Shown here piece after piece: positions 53,075 to 61,774 of a stretch of 64,000 bases of DNA (its first letter is position 1; the number at the start of each line of letters is the position of its first letter). Origin of the DNA: CAXMMR01 sp965198995. GTDB lineage: Bacteria > Pseudomonadota > Alphaproteobacteria > Acetobacterales > Acetobacteraceae. The notes beneath the pieces are model-generated. The model ran no database searches and had not been told where the DNA came from. It saw nothing but the letters and a program-made list of their open reading frames with translations. A program made the position numbers and the translations under genes. Where the stretch lies: contig CBDAQG010000001.1 in the NCBI GenBank assembly GCA_965198995.1, positions 372,001 to 436,000 of the forward strand, given 5' to 3'.

Positions 53075-54511
53075 ATGCGCGACTACACCAAGTTCTACAT
53101 CAACGGCGCCTGGGTCGAGCCAAGCGGCGCCGCCCGGCTCGACGTGATCAACCCGGCCAACGAGCAGGTCTGCGGCCGCATCAGCCTCGGCGAGGCCAGC
53201 GACGTCGACCACGCCGTCGCCGCCGCGCGCGCCGCCTTCCCGGGCTTCTCGCAGACCAGCCGCGAGGAGCGCATCGCCCTGCTCGAGCGCATCATCGCCG
53301 AGTACACCCGCCGCTACAACGACATGGCCGCCGCGATCACCGAGGAGATGGGCGCGCCCGCGACCCTGTCCCAGCAGGCCCAGGCGGCAATCGGCCTCGG
53401 CCACTTCCAGACCGCGCTCGCCACCCTCAAAGCGTTCGAGTTCCAGACCCTGCGCGGCACCACCCTGATCGCGCGCGAGCCGATCGGCGTCTGCGGCTTC
53501 ATCACGCCGTGGAACTGGCCGGTCAACCAGATGGTCTGCAAGACCGCCCCGGCCCTGGCCGTCGGCTGCACCATGGTGCTGAAACCCTCGGAGGTGGCGC
53601 CGTTCTCCGGCATCATCCTGGCCGAGATCCTGCACGCAGCCGGCGTCCCGCCCGGCGTGTTCAACCTCGTCAACGGCGACGGCTCCGGCGTCGGCGCCGC
53701 CATCAGCGCCCACCCCGACATCGACCTGGTGTCCTTCACCGGCTCCACCCGCGCCGGCATCGAGGTGGCCCGCGCCGCCGCCGCCACCGTCAAGCGCGTC
53801 CACCAGGAGCTCGGCGGCAAGTCGCCCAACATCATCCTCGCCGATGCCGACCTGCAGACGGCGGTGCAGGGCGGCGTCACCCAGGTGATGATGAACTCCG
53901 GCCAGTCCTGCAATGCGCCGACCCGCATGCTGGCGCCGCACACCCACATGGAGGAGGTCGTCGCCATCGCCCGCGCCGCCGCCGACGCCACCACCGTGGG
54001 CGACCCGAACGGCAACGCCCATCTCGGCCCGGTCGTCTCCGAGCTGCAATGGAACAAGATCCAGGGCCTGATCCACAAGGGCATCGAGGAGGGCGCAACC
54101 CTGGTCGCCGGCGGCCCCGGCCGCCCCGAGGGCCTGGAGCGCGGCTACTACGTCCGCCCCACCGTGTTCGCCGGCGTCACAAACGACATGACGATCGCCC
54201 GCGAGGAGATCTTCGGCCCCGTCCTGACCATCCTGGGCTACGACACGGTCGACGAGGCGATCGCCATCGGCAACGACACGCCATACGGCCTCGCCGCCTA
54301 CGTCCAGGGCCGCGACCCGGCCACCCTGCGCTACGTCGCCTCGCGGCTGCGCGCCGGCCAGGTCAACATCAACGGCGCCGGGCTCGACCTGATGGCGCCG
54401 TTCGGCGGCTACAAGCAGTCCGGCAACGGCCGCGAATGGGGTGACCTGGCCTTCGGCGAGTTCCTCGAGACCAAGGCCGAAATCGGCTACGGCGCGATCG
54501 CCGCCGAGTAG
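53075..54511 (+). CDS. NAD(P)-dependent aldehyde dehydrogenase
   Basis: 478 aa from ATG 53075 with AAGGGGAAACACA upstream; a longer frame would read the AT-rich repeat and is rejected. Landmarks: ITPWNWPVNQMVCKTAPALA, FTGSTRAGIEVA, catalytic Glu in HQELGGKSPNIILADAD, catalytic Cys in MNSGQSCNAPTRML, and EEIFGPVLTILGYD. Oxidises an aldehyde to the acid; substrate unknown but possibly a product of the neighbouring catabolic steps. Confidence 0.94.
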   Translation: MRDYTKFYINGAWVEPSGAARLDVINPANEQVCGRISLGEASDVDHAVAAARAAFPGFSQTSREERIALLERIIAEYTRRYNDMAAAITEEMGAPATLSQQAQAAIGLGHFQTALATLKAFEFQTLRGTTLIAREPIGVCGFITPWNWPVNQMVCKTAPALAVGCTMVLKPSEVAPFSGIILAEILHAAGVPPGVFNLVNGDGSGVGAAISAHPDIDLVSFTGSTRAGIEVARAAAATVKRVHQELGGKSPNIILADADLQTAVQGGVTQVMMNSGQSCNAPTRMLAPHTHMEEVVAIARAAADATTVGDPNGNAHLGPVVSELQWNKIQGLIHKGIEEGATLVAGGPGRPEGLERGYYVRPTVFAGVTNDMTIAREEIFGPVLTILGYDTVDEAIAIGNDTPYGLAAYVQGRDPATLRYVASRLRAGQVNINGAGLDLMAPFGGYKQSGNGREWGDLAFGEFLETKAEIGYGAIAAE

Positions 54512-54655
54512 CCAGCCCTCATCCCGGCGATCCGCCCTGGGAGCCTGACCGGTTCACCTGCGTTCACCGGTCATGCTCCAAGGATTTGTTTGAACGGGCA
54601 TTACCGGTCAGGTGGCTGCACCTGATCCGGTGATACTTCAAGAAAGCACTCTTCA

Positions 54656-54799
54656 ATGGCCAGGCTGTTCGCCGGCGCGGCGCTGATCGCCTGCCTCCTC
54701 ACGATGTCCGCCTGCCAGTTCAACGGCCCGCCTTTGCCAAGCCAGGAGCACCAGGACAACAACACCTACATCGGCGCACCCGGCGACTTCGCCCCATAA
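54656..54799 (+). CDS. Small putative lipoprotein (47 aa)
   Basis: ATG 54656 to TAA 54797. The N-terminus MARLFAGAALIACLLTMSAC is a lipoprotein-type signal with the lipobox ending MSA-C20. A short polar Gln/Asn/Pro-rich mature part follows (QFNGPPLPSQEHQDNNTYIG...DFAP). Such tiny entericidin-like or unclassified lipoproteins are common. It lies directly ahead of urtA but is separated from it by repeat B4. The upstream 144 bp contain two CCGGTCA-type inverted motifs. Confidence 0.6.
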   Translation: MARLFAGAALIACLLTMSACQFNGPPLPSQEHQDNNTYIGAPGDFAP

Positions 54800-54800
54800 G

Positions 54801-54838
54801 ACAAAAGTTTTTTGCTTCTTTTTTTCAAAAAAGAAGCC
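54801..54838 (+). repeat. Family B half element B4
   Basis: ACAAAAGTTTTTTGC followed by hairpin GCTTCTTTTTTTC/AAAAAAGAAGC (54814-54837). Only one of the two inverted halves is present. It starts 2 bp after the lipoprotein stop and could terminate its transcript before urtA. Confidence 0.85.
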
Positions 54839-54866
54839 CTTCCCTGGCCTGTTTCTTGCTGGTCAT

Positions 54867-54884
54867 CCCCCAAAAATCGGGGGG
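54867..54884 (+). promoter_or_regulatory. Hairpin overlapping the urtA ribosome-binding site
   Basis: CCCCCAAAAATCGGGGGG can form a 5-bp GC stem whose 3' side is the G-run just before ACGCGAA and the urtA ATG (54892). If formed, it would cover the presumed Shine-Dalgarno. Short, so only suggestive. Confidence 0.4.
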
Positions 54885-54891
54885 ACGCGAA

Positions 54892-56205
54892 ATGACCAAA
54901 ACCGCAATCAGCCGCCGGCATCTGAACGGCGCCATGCTGTCCGCCGCCGCCCTCGCGCTCGCCCCCCGGCACGCGCGCGCCGCCTCGAGCGGGCCGATCC
55001 GCGTCGGCATCCTGCACTCGCTCTCCGGAACGATGGCGATCAGCGAGTCGACCCTGAAGGACGTCATGCTGATGCTGATCGCCGAGCAGAACGCCAAGGG
55101 CGGCGTGCTCGGCCGCAAGCTCGAGCCGGTCGTCGTCGACCCGGCCAGCAACTGGCCGCTATTCGCCGAAAAGGCGCGCGAGCTGATCTCGGTCGACCAT
55201 GTCGACGTCACCTTCGGCTGCTGGACCTCGGTCTCCCGCAAATCCGTCCTGCCGGTGTTCGAGGAGCTGAACGGCATCCTGTTCTATCCCGTCCAGTACG
55301 AAGGACAGGAATGCAGCCGCAACGTTTTCTACACCGGCGCCGCGCCGAACCAGCAGGCGATCCCCGCGGTCGACTACCTGATGAGTGCGGATGGCGGCGG
55401 CGCCAAGCGCTTCGTTCTCGCCGGCACCGACTACGTCTACCCGCGCACCACCAACCAGATCCTGGCCGCCTACCTCGCGACAAAGGGCGTCGCCGCCAGC
55501 GACATCATGGTCAACTACACGCCCTTCGGCCAGTCCGACTGGCAGAACATCGTCGCCGGGATCAAGAGCTTCGGCTCCTCGGGGGTAAAGACCGCCGTCG
55601 TCTCGACGATCAACGGCGACGCCAACGTGCCGTTCTACAAGGAGCTCGCCAACCAGGGCATCAAGTCGACCGACATTCCGGTGATGGCGTTCAGCGTCGG
55701 CGAGGAGGAGCTCGCCGGCATGAACACCGCCCCGCTGGTCGGCAACCTCGCCGCCTGGAACTACTTCGAGAGCGTCGACACGCCGGCCAACAAGGCGTTC
55801 ATCGCCAGCTGGCACACCTTCACCAACAACCCGAAGCGCGTCACCAACGACCCGATGGAGGCCCACTACATCGGCTTCAACATGTGGGTCCAGGCGGTCG
55901 AGCGCGCCAAGACCACCGACGTCGACACCATCATCAACACCATGGTCGGCATCACCCAGCCCAACCTCACCGGCAGCATCGCGACCATGCTGCCCAACCA
56001 CCACCTGACCAAGCCGGTGCTGATCGGCGAGATCCAGGATGACGGCCAGTTCAACACCGTCTGGCAAACCCCCGCCCCCGTCGCCGGCAAGGCCTGGTCG
56101 CCCTACATCGCCTCCACCAGGAACCTGATCGGCGATTGGCAGAAGCCGATCGAGTGCGGCAATTACGACGTCGTCACGAAAACCTGCCTCGGCCGGCACG
56201 CCTGA
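54892..56205 (+). CDS. urtA: Urea ABC transporter, substrate-binding protein
   Basis: 437 aa from ATG 54892. Twin-arginine-like export signal (SRRHLNGAMLSAAALALAPR), then a periplasmic binding protein: IRVGILHSLSGTMAISESTL, FGCWTSVSRKSVLPVFEELN, LFYPVQYEGQECSRNVFYTG, and YVYPRTTNQILAAYLATKG. These are UrtA hallmarks distinguishing it from LivK/AmiC. Captures urea for UrtBCDE. One base separates it from urtB. No urease or urea carboxylase lies in the window. Confidence 0.95.
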   Translation: MTKTAISRRHLNGAMLSAAALALAPRHARAASSGPIRVGILHSLSGTMAISESTLKDVMLMLIAEQNAKGGVLGRKLEPVVVDPASNWPLFAEKARELISVDHVDVTFGCWTSVSRKSVLPVFEELNGILFYPVQYEGQECSRNVFYTGAAPNQQAIPAVDYLMSADGGGAKRFVLAGTDYVYPRTTNQILAAYLATKGVAASDIMVNYTPFGQSDWQNIVAGIKSFGSSGVKTAVVSTINGDANVPFYKELANQGIKSTDIPVMAFSVGEEELAGMNTAPLVGNLAAWNYFESVDTPANKAFIASWHTFTNNPKRVTNDPMEAHYIGFNMWVQAVERAKTTDVDTIINTMVGITQPNLTGSIATMLPNHHLTKPVLIGEIQDDGQFNTVWQTPAPVAGKAWSPYIASTRNLIGDWQKPIECGNYDVVTKTCLGRHA

Positions 56206-56206
56206 C

Positions 56207-57817
56207 ATGCGCCGGCGGATCCTCGCGGTCCGGCTGATCCTCGCCTGCCTGGCGCTGGCGCCCACCATCAGCCGCGCCGCCGATCCGTCGTCGAGCGACG
56301 TCGCCGCCGGCCTCGCCTCGCCCGCCTATGACGACGTCGCCGCCGCGGTCGAGCGCCTCGGCGTGCTCGGCGGCGCCCGCGCGTCGCCAATCGTCGAGGC
56401 GCTGCGCGACCACGACCTGTTCGCCGCGCGCGAGGCCGGCCCCGCCCCGCAGCTCTTCATCCGCTCCGGCCAAGCCTACACCGATGCCCTGACCGGCGGC
56501 CCCGCCACCCCCGACCCCGCCACCCTGCGCCCGGTGCGCATGAACAACCGGGTTCGCGGCGCCGTCGCCAGCGCCGAGGGCATGCTCCAGCTCGCCGCCC
56601 CCGACCCGGGATCGCGCAGCCAGGCGGCCGATGCGATCTTCGCCGCGCATGACGCGAGCGCCCTGCCCGCGCTCGACCGCGCGATCGCCGGCGAGCAGAA
56701 CCCGCAAATCCGCACCCGCCTGCGTCAGGCCCGCGCCTCCTGCCTGCTCGCGACCGCCAACGCCACCACCCAGGACAAGCTCGCCGCCATCACCACGCTG
56801 CGCGCCCGCGGCGGCCTCGACACGCTCGCCCAGATCGGCGGCCTGGCCGTCGGCGACGGCCCCGTCGCTGAGGCCGCCCGCAACGCCATCGCCGCCATCA
56901 ACCTCAACCTGCGTCTGTGGAGCGTCGCCCAAAGCGTCTTCTACGGCCTGAGCCTCGGCTCGGTCCTGCTGCTGGCGGCGATGGGCCTCGCGATCACCTT
57001 CGGCGTCATGGGCGTCATCAACATGGCGCATGGTGAGCTGGTCATGATCGGCGCCTACACCACCTTCGTCGTGCAGCAGGCGATCGCCGCGCACCTCCCC
57101 GTGCTGGCCCCGGTCGGCATCCTGATCGCCATCCCCGCCGCGTTTGCCGTCTCCGGCGGGCTCGGCATCCTGATCGAGCGCTCGCTCATCCGCTTCCTCT
57201 ACGGCCGCCCGCTCGAGACCCTGCTCGCCACCTGGGGCCTGTCGCTGATCCTGCAGCAGGCGACCCGCTCGCTGTTCGGCCCCACCAATGTCGGCGTCTC
57301 CAGCCCCGCCTGGATGTCGGGCGCGATCCTGATCGGCGGCCTGACCATCACCCTCAACCGGCTCGCCATCATCATCTTCGCCGGCCTGGTCATGGCCGCG
57401 CTGATGGCGACCCTGCGCGCCACCCCGCTCGGCCTGCGCATGCGCGCCGTCACCCAGAACCGCCGCATGGCCGCCTCGATGGGCATCCGCACGCCCTGGA
57501 TCGATGCGCTCACCTTCGGCCTCGGCTCCGGCGTCGCCGGCCTCGCCGGCGTCGCCGTCAGCCAGATCGACAATGTCAGCCCCAATCTCGGCCAGGCCTA
57601 CATCATCGACAGCTTCATGGTCGTGGTGTTCGGCGGCGTCGGCAATCTATGGGGCACGCTGGTCGGCGCGCTCTCCCTCGGCGTGCTCAACAAGTTCCTC
57701 GAGCCGTTCGCCGGCGCCGTGCTCGGCAAGATCGTCGTCCTGGTCGCCATCATCGCCTTCATCCAGCGCCGCCCGCGCGGCCTGTTCCCCGTCCGCGGCC
57801 GCGCCGTCGAGACATGA
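56207..57817 (+). CDS. urtB: Urea ABC transporter, permease UrtB
   Basis: 536 aa. As usual for UrtB it is longer than LivH: a signal-like start (AVRLILACLALAPTISRA) and a 230-residue helical periplasmic region precede the permease part, which begins near SVFYGLSLGSVLLLAAMGLA. LIV-H-type motifs follow: GVINMAHGELVMIGAYTTF, TVNQNRRMAASMGI-like segment (VTQNRRMAASMGIRTPWIDA), and SFMVVVFGGVGNLWGTLVGA. Pairs with UrtC in the membrane. Stop overlaps urtC by ATGA. Confidence 0.95.
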   Translation: MRRRILAVRLILACLALAPTISRAADPSSSDVAAGLASPAYDDVAAAVERLGVLGGARASPIVEALRDHDLFAAREAGPAPQLFIRSGQAYTDALTGGPATPDPATLRPVRMNNRVRGAVASAEGMLQLAAPDPGSRSQAADAIFAAHDASALPALDRAIAGEQNPQIRTRLRQARASCLLATANATTQDKLAAITTLRARGGLDTLAQIGGLAVGDGPVAEAARNAIAAINLNLRLWSVAQSVFYGLSLGSVLLLAAMGLAITFGVMGVINMAHGELVMIGAYTTFVVQQAIAAHLPVLAPVGILIAIPAAFAVSGGLGILIERSLIRFLYGRPLETLLATWGLSLILQQATRSLFGPTNVGVSSPAWMSGAILIGGLTITLNRLAIIIFAGLVMAALMATLRATPLGLRMRAVTQNRRMAASMGIRTPWIDALTFGLGSGVAGLAGVAVSQIDNVSPNLGQAYIIDSFMVVVFGGVGNLWGTLVGALSLGVLNKFLEPFAGAVLGKIVVLVAIIAFIQRRPRGLFPVRGRAVET

Positions 57818-58941
57818 ACTCGCCCGGCCTCTCCCGCACCGCCGCCTTCGCGACCCCGATCACCATCCTCGGCCTCGCGCTCGCCATGGCGCTGCTCAAC
57901 CTGCTCACCCCCGCCGCGGCCGGGCTGCACGTGCCGACCTACGCGGTCTCGCTCGCCGGCAAATACCTCTCCTTTGGAATGCTCGGCATCGCCGTCGACC
58001 TGGTCTGGGGTTTTGCCGGCATCCTCACCCTCGGCCACGCCGCCTTCTTCGCCCTCGGCGGCTACGCCATGGGCATGTACCTGCTGCGCGAGATCGGCGC
58101 CCGCGGCACCTACGGCAATCCCGACCTGCCCGACTTCATGGTGTTCCTGGACTACCAGCACCTCCCCTGGTACTGGCTCGGCTTCAACCATCTCCCGTTC
58201 GCCATCCTGATGGCCCTCGTGGTGCCCGGCGTTCTCGCCTTCGTCTTCGGCTGGCTGACCTTCCGCTCACGCGTCTCCGGCGTTTACCTCTCCATCATCA
58301 CCCAGGCGCTCACCTACGCGCTGCTGCTCGCCTTCTTTCGCAACGACATGGGCTTCGGCGGCAATAACGGCCTCACCGACTTCAAGGACATCGCCGGCCT
58401 GCCGCTGCAATCCGACGCCACCCGCGACGCGCTGCTCGTCGTCACCGCGCTCATCCTGTCGGCCGCCTTCCTGCTCGTCCGCGCGGTGCTGACCAGCCGC
58501 TTCGGCCGCGTCCTCGTCGCCGTGCGTGACGCCGAAAGCCGCACCCGCTTCCTCGGCTACCGCCCCGAGCACGTTAAACTCCTGGTCTGGACGCTGTCGG
58601 CGCTCATCGCCGGCCTCGGCGGCGCCCTCTACGTGACCCAAGTCGGCATCATCAACCCCGGCGAGTTCGCCCCCGCCAACTCGATCGAGGCGGTGATCTG
58701 GGTCGCCGTCGGCGGCCGCGGCACCCTCGTCGGCGCCATCCTCGGCGCCGTCCTGGTCAATCTCGGCAAGACCGTCTTCACCGGCGCCCTGCCGGAGTTC
58801 TGGCTCTACGCCCTCGGCGCCCTGTTCATCGTCGTCACCCTGTTCCTGCCGCGCGGCATCATCGGCCTGCTGCGCGAACGCCGCCGCGACAGCCCGACCA
58901 TCCCGGCCGCCGAAAACAATTCCGAAAAGCAGCCGGCATGA
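57814..58941 (+). CDS. urtC: Urea ABC transporter, permease UrtC
   Basis: 375 aa from ATG 57814. LivM-type permease: GIAVDLVWGFAGILTLGHAA, FFALGGYAMGMYLLREI, YLSIITQALTYALLLAFFRN, GFGGNNGLTDFKDIAG, AVRDAESRTRFLGYRPEHVK, and EAVIWVAVGGRGTLVGAILG. The insert with YGNPDLPDFMVFLDYQHLPW is characteristic of UrtC. It overlaps both neighbours (ATGA), implying coupled translation. Confidence 0.95.
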   Translation: MNSPGLSRTAAFATPITILGLALAMALLNLLTPAAAGLHVPTYAVSLAGKYLSFGMLGIAVDLVWGFAGILTLGHAAFFALGGYAMGMYLLREIGARGTYGNPDLPDFMVFLDYQHLPWYWLGFNHLPFAILMALVVPGVLAFVFGWLTFRSRVSGVYLSIITQALTYALLLAFFRNDMGFGGNNGLTDFKDIAGLPLQSDATRDALLVVTALILSAAFLLVRAVLTSRFGRVLVAVRDAESRTRFLGYRPEHVKLLVWTLSALIAGLGGALYVTQVGIINPGEFAPANSIEAVIWVAVGGRGTLVGAILGAVLVNLGKTVFTGALPEFWLYALGALFIVVTLFLPRGIIGLLRERRRDSPTIPAAENNSEKQPA

Positions 58942-59672
58942 CCATCCTCACGCTCGACGGCGTCTGCGTCACCTTCGACGGCTTCCGCGCCCTCAACGAG
59001 CTCTCCCTGACCATCGAGAAGGGCGAGATGCGCGCCATCATCGGCCCGAACGGTGCCGGCAAGACGACGATGATGGACGTCATCACCGGCAAGACGCGCG
59101 CCGACGCAGGCCGCCTGCTGTTCGACGACACGGTCGACCTCGCCCGCCTCGACGAACCCGCCATCGCCCGCCTCGGCATCGGCCGCAAGTTCCAAAAGCC
59201 CACCGTCTTCGAAATGCTCACCGTGCGCGACAACCTGCTGCTCTCGCTCGCCGGCCTCCGCTCGCCCGCCCGCACCCTGTTCGCCCGCCAAACCGCCTCC
59301 GAACAGGGCCGCATCGACGAGATCCTGCGCATCACCCGCCTCGACTCCTCCCAGCACCGCCTCGCCGGCAACCTCAGCCACGGCCAGAAGCAATGGCTCG
59401 AAATCGGCATGCTGCTCGGCCAGGAACCCGAGCTGCTGCTCGTCGACGAACCCGTCGCCGGCATGACCGACGCCGAAACCGCCGCCACCGCCACCCTGCT
59501 GCGCGAAATCAACCGAACCCGCACCGTCGTCGTCGTCGAACACGACATGGACTTCGTTCGCGCGCTGGACGTGACAGTCACCGTGCTGCACGAAGGCAGC
59601 GTCATCGCCGAAGGCACACTCGACCACGTCAGCAACCAGCAACGCGTCGTCGAGGTCTATCTTGGGCGTTAG
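58938..59672 (+). CDS. urtD: Urea ABC transporter, ATP-binding protein UrtD
   Basis: 244 aa. LivG-type ATPase: Walker A GPNGAGKTT, Q-loop region, signature LSHGQKQWLEIGMLLGQEPE (LSHGQ), Walker B LLLVDEPVAGM and the switch His in VVVEHDMDFVRALD. The ISHGQKQWLEIG-like signature is typical of UrtD. Its ATG overlaps the urtC stop. The following urtE is separated by 154 bp of repeat A17. Confidence 0.95.
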   Translation: MTILTLDGVCVTFDGFRALNELSLTIEKGEMRAIIGPNGAGKTTMMDVITGKTRADAGRLLFDDTVDLARLDEPAIARLGIGRKFQKPTVFEMLTVRDNLLLSLAGLRSPARTLFARQTASEQGRIDEILRITRLDSSQHRLAGNLSHGQKQWLEIGMLLGQEPELLLVDEPVAGMTDAETAATATLLREINRTRTVVVVEHDMDFVRALDVTVTVLHEGSVIAEGTLDHVSNQQRVVEVYLGR

Positions 59673-59826
59673 AAGGAAGGCCAGAGGCTCTGCCTCTGGA
59701 CTCCGCTGGGGCCCGCGGCCCCAGACCCCATTTGATCCTCGCTCTCGCCAATCGGAACGACAAACAAATGGATTTTAAAGGCTCCGCCTTTAATCGGGTC
59801 CAGGGGCAAAGCCCCTGGCCTTCCTT
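59673..59826 (+). repeat. Family A element A17, inside the urt operon
   Basis: AAGGAAGGCCAGAGGCTCTG with CTGGGGCCCGCGGCCCCAG, a 35-bp centre, then ATGGATTTTAAAGGCTCCGC and CCAGGGGCAAAGCCCCTGG plus CCTTCC. It fills the urtD-urtE gap completely, from the urtD stop to the urtE start. Confidence 0.92.
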
Positions 59827-60534
59827 TTGAGCACCGGCACTTTACTCGTTGAAAACGTGACGCTCCACTACGGCGCGTCGGTGGCGCTGCGTGGCGTCAG
59901 TTTGCAGGCCGAGATTGGCCAGGTGACGTGCCTGCTTGGCCGTAACGGCGTCGGCAAGACCAGCCTGCTGCGCGCTGTTACCGGCGCCCATCCGGCGTCC
60001 TCCGGCCGCATTCGCTGGGATGGCCGCGACATCACCCGCCTGCCGAGCTACGAGCGGGCGCGGCGCGGCATTGCGACGGTGCCGCAGGGGCGTGACATCT
60101 TTCCGTTGCTGACGGTGCGCGAGAATCTCGAGACCGGCTTTGCCGTCTTGCCGCGGCGCGCGCGGCGGATACCGGACGAGATCTTCGAGCTGTTTCCAGT
60201 GCTGTCGACGATGTTGAAGCGCCGCGGCGGCGACTTGTCCGGCGGTCAGCAGCAGCAGCTCGCGATCGGCCGGGCGCTGGTCACGCAGCCGCGCCTGCTG
60301 GTGCTGGACGAGCCGACCGAGGGCATCCAGCCGAGCATCATCAAGGACATCGCGCGGGTGATCGCGCTGCTGCGCAGCCGCGACACGATGGCGATCCTGC
60401 TGGTGGAGCAGTATTTCGAGTTCGCCCATGCGCTCGCCCAGCGCATTGCCGTGCTGGAGCGCGGCTCGATCGTGCTGGAAGGCCCCGCAAGCGATCTAGA
60501 CGTGGAGGTTCTACGCTCGCGCCTAGCGATCTAA
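59827..60534 (+). CDS. urtE: Urea ABC transporter, ATP-binding protein UrtE
   Basis: 235 aa from TTG 59827, the first bases after repeat A17. LivF-type ATPase: Walker A LLGRNGVGKTSLLRAVTG, DGRDITRLPSYERARRGIAT, VPQGRDIFPLLTVRENLETG (the PQGRDIFP motif typical of UrtE), signature LSGGQQQQLAIGRAL, Walker B LLVLDEPTEGIQPSI. The usual ATG and ribosome site are missing, apparently replaced by the element, so its translation may be reduced or depend on the repeat. Confidence 0.94.
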   Translation: MSTGTLLVENVTLHYGASVALRGVSLQAEIGQVTCLLGRNGVGKTSLLRAVTGAHPASSGRIRWDGRDITRLPSYERARRGIATVPQGRDIFPLLTVRENLETGFAVLPRRARRIPDEIFELFPVLSTMLKRRGGDLSGGQQQQLAIGRALVTQPRLLVLDEPTEGIQPSIIKDIARVIALLRSRDTMAILLVEQYFEFAHALAQRIAVLERGSIVLEGPASDLDVEVLRSRLAI

Positions 60535-60539
60535 ACGAG

Positions 60540-60574
60540 CAGAAGTTTTTTGGTCCTTTTTTTCAAAAAAGGAC
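60540..60574. terminator. Family B hairpin B5, probable bidirectional terminator
   Basis: AGAAGTTTTTTGGTCC then hairpin GTCCTTTTTTTC/AAAAAAGGAC between convergent urtE (stop 60532-60534) and the thiolase gene (stop 60574-60576). T-tracts occur on both strands of the stem. Only 39 bp separate the two stops, so this is the only room for terminators. Confidence 0.7.
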
Positions 60575-61749
60575 TACGTCCTTTCGACGCACATCGCGAC
60601 GCCCATGCCACCGCCGATGCAAAGCGTGGCCAACCCCTTCTTCGCATCACGCCGCGCCATCTCATGCAGCAGCGTCACCAGCACCCGCGCCCCAGAGGCG
60701 CCGATCGGGTGCCCGAGCGCGATCGCGCCGCCGTTGACGTTCACCTTCGCCGTATCCCAGCCGAGCTCGCGGTTGACCGTGATCGCCTGCGCCGCGAACG
60801 CCTCGTTGGCCTCGATCAGGTCGAGCTCGTCGACCGACCAGCCCGCCCGCTCCAGCGCCTTGCGCGACGCCGGCACCGGCCCGGTGCCCATCAGCGCCGG
60901 GTCCACGCCGGCGGTGGCGAAGGCGGCGATGCGTGCCAGCGGCGTAAGCCCGCGCCTGGCCGCCGCCTCGGCCGACATCACCACCACGCCGGCCGCGCCG
61001 TCATTGATGCCGCTCGCATTGCCGGCCGTCACCGAGCCATCCTTGCTGAACGCCGGCTTCAGCTTGGCCATCGCCGCCATGTCGACGTCGTGACGGATAT
61101 ACTCGTCCTCGCCGACCACCGTGTCACCGCGGCGGCCCTTCACCGTGACCGCAACGATCTCCTCGCGGAACCGGCCGGACTTGCTGGCCGCCGAGGCCTT
61201 GTGCTGGGACTCGACGGCGAACGCGTCCTGCTCCTCGCGCGTCACCTGGTAGGCGCGGGCGACGTTCTCCGCCGTGTTGCCCATCGCGTAGCCGTGGAAG
61301 GCATCCCACAGCCCGTCTTTCAGCATGGTGTCCACCAGGCCGAGCTCGCCCATCTTCACGCCCGAGCGCAGGTAGGCGGCGTGCGGCGCCAGCGACATGC
61401 TCTCCATCCCGCCGGCGACCACCACCTCGCTCTCGCCGGTGCGGATCTGCTGCGCCGCCAGCGCGACGGCCCGCAGCCCGGAGCCGCAAACCTGGTTGAT
61501 CACGAACGCCGTCTTCGCGTCCGGCACCCCGGCATGGCGCGCCGCCTGCCGCGCCGGGTTCTGCCCCTGCGCCGCCGTCAGGATCTGCCCGAGGATCACC
61601 TCGTCGATGTCGCCCGGCTGCAGCCCCGCCCGCTGCACCACGTCGCGGATCACGATCGCCCCGAGGTCGTGCGCCGGCACGCTGGCCAGGGCGCCGTTGA
61701 AGCTGCCGACCGGCGTCCGCGCGGCGGCGACGATGACGATGTCCTGCAT
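60574..61749 (-). CDS. Acetyl-CoA acetyltransferase (thiolase)
   Basis: 391 aa from ATG 61749 with CAGGAGATCAGCC upstream. Biosynthetic-type thiolase: active-site Cys in NQVCGSGLRAVALAAQQI, NGGAIALGHPIGASGARVLV with the catalytic His, and CIGGGMGVAMCVE with the second Cys. Condenses two acetyl-CoA to acetoacetyl-CoA for PHA (PhaA role), or works in degradation. 25 bp downstream of the PhaC-like gene, so likely in one operon with it. Confidence 0.94.
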   Translation of the reverse strand: MQDIVIVAAARTPVGSFNGALASVPAHDLGAIVIRDVVQRAGLQPGDIDEVILGQILTAAQGQNPARQAARHAGVPDAKTAFVINQVCGSGLRAVALAAQQIRTGESEVVVAGGMESMSLAPHAAYLRSGVKMGELGLVDTMLKDGLWDAFHGYAMGNTAENVARAYQVTREEQDAFAVESQHKASAASKSGRFREEIVAVTVKGRRGDTVVGEDEYIRHDVDMAAMAKLKPAFSKDGSVTAGNASGINDGAAGVVVMSAEAAARRGLTPLARIAAFATAGVDPALMGTGPVPASRKALERAGWSVDELDLIEANEAFAAQAITVNRELGWDTAKVNVNGGAIALGHPIGASGARVLVTLLHEMARRDAKKGLATLCIGGGMGVAMCVERT

Positions 61750-61774
61750 GGCTGATCTCCTGTTCCCGCCCGTC

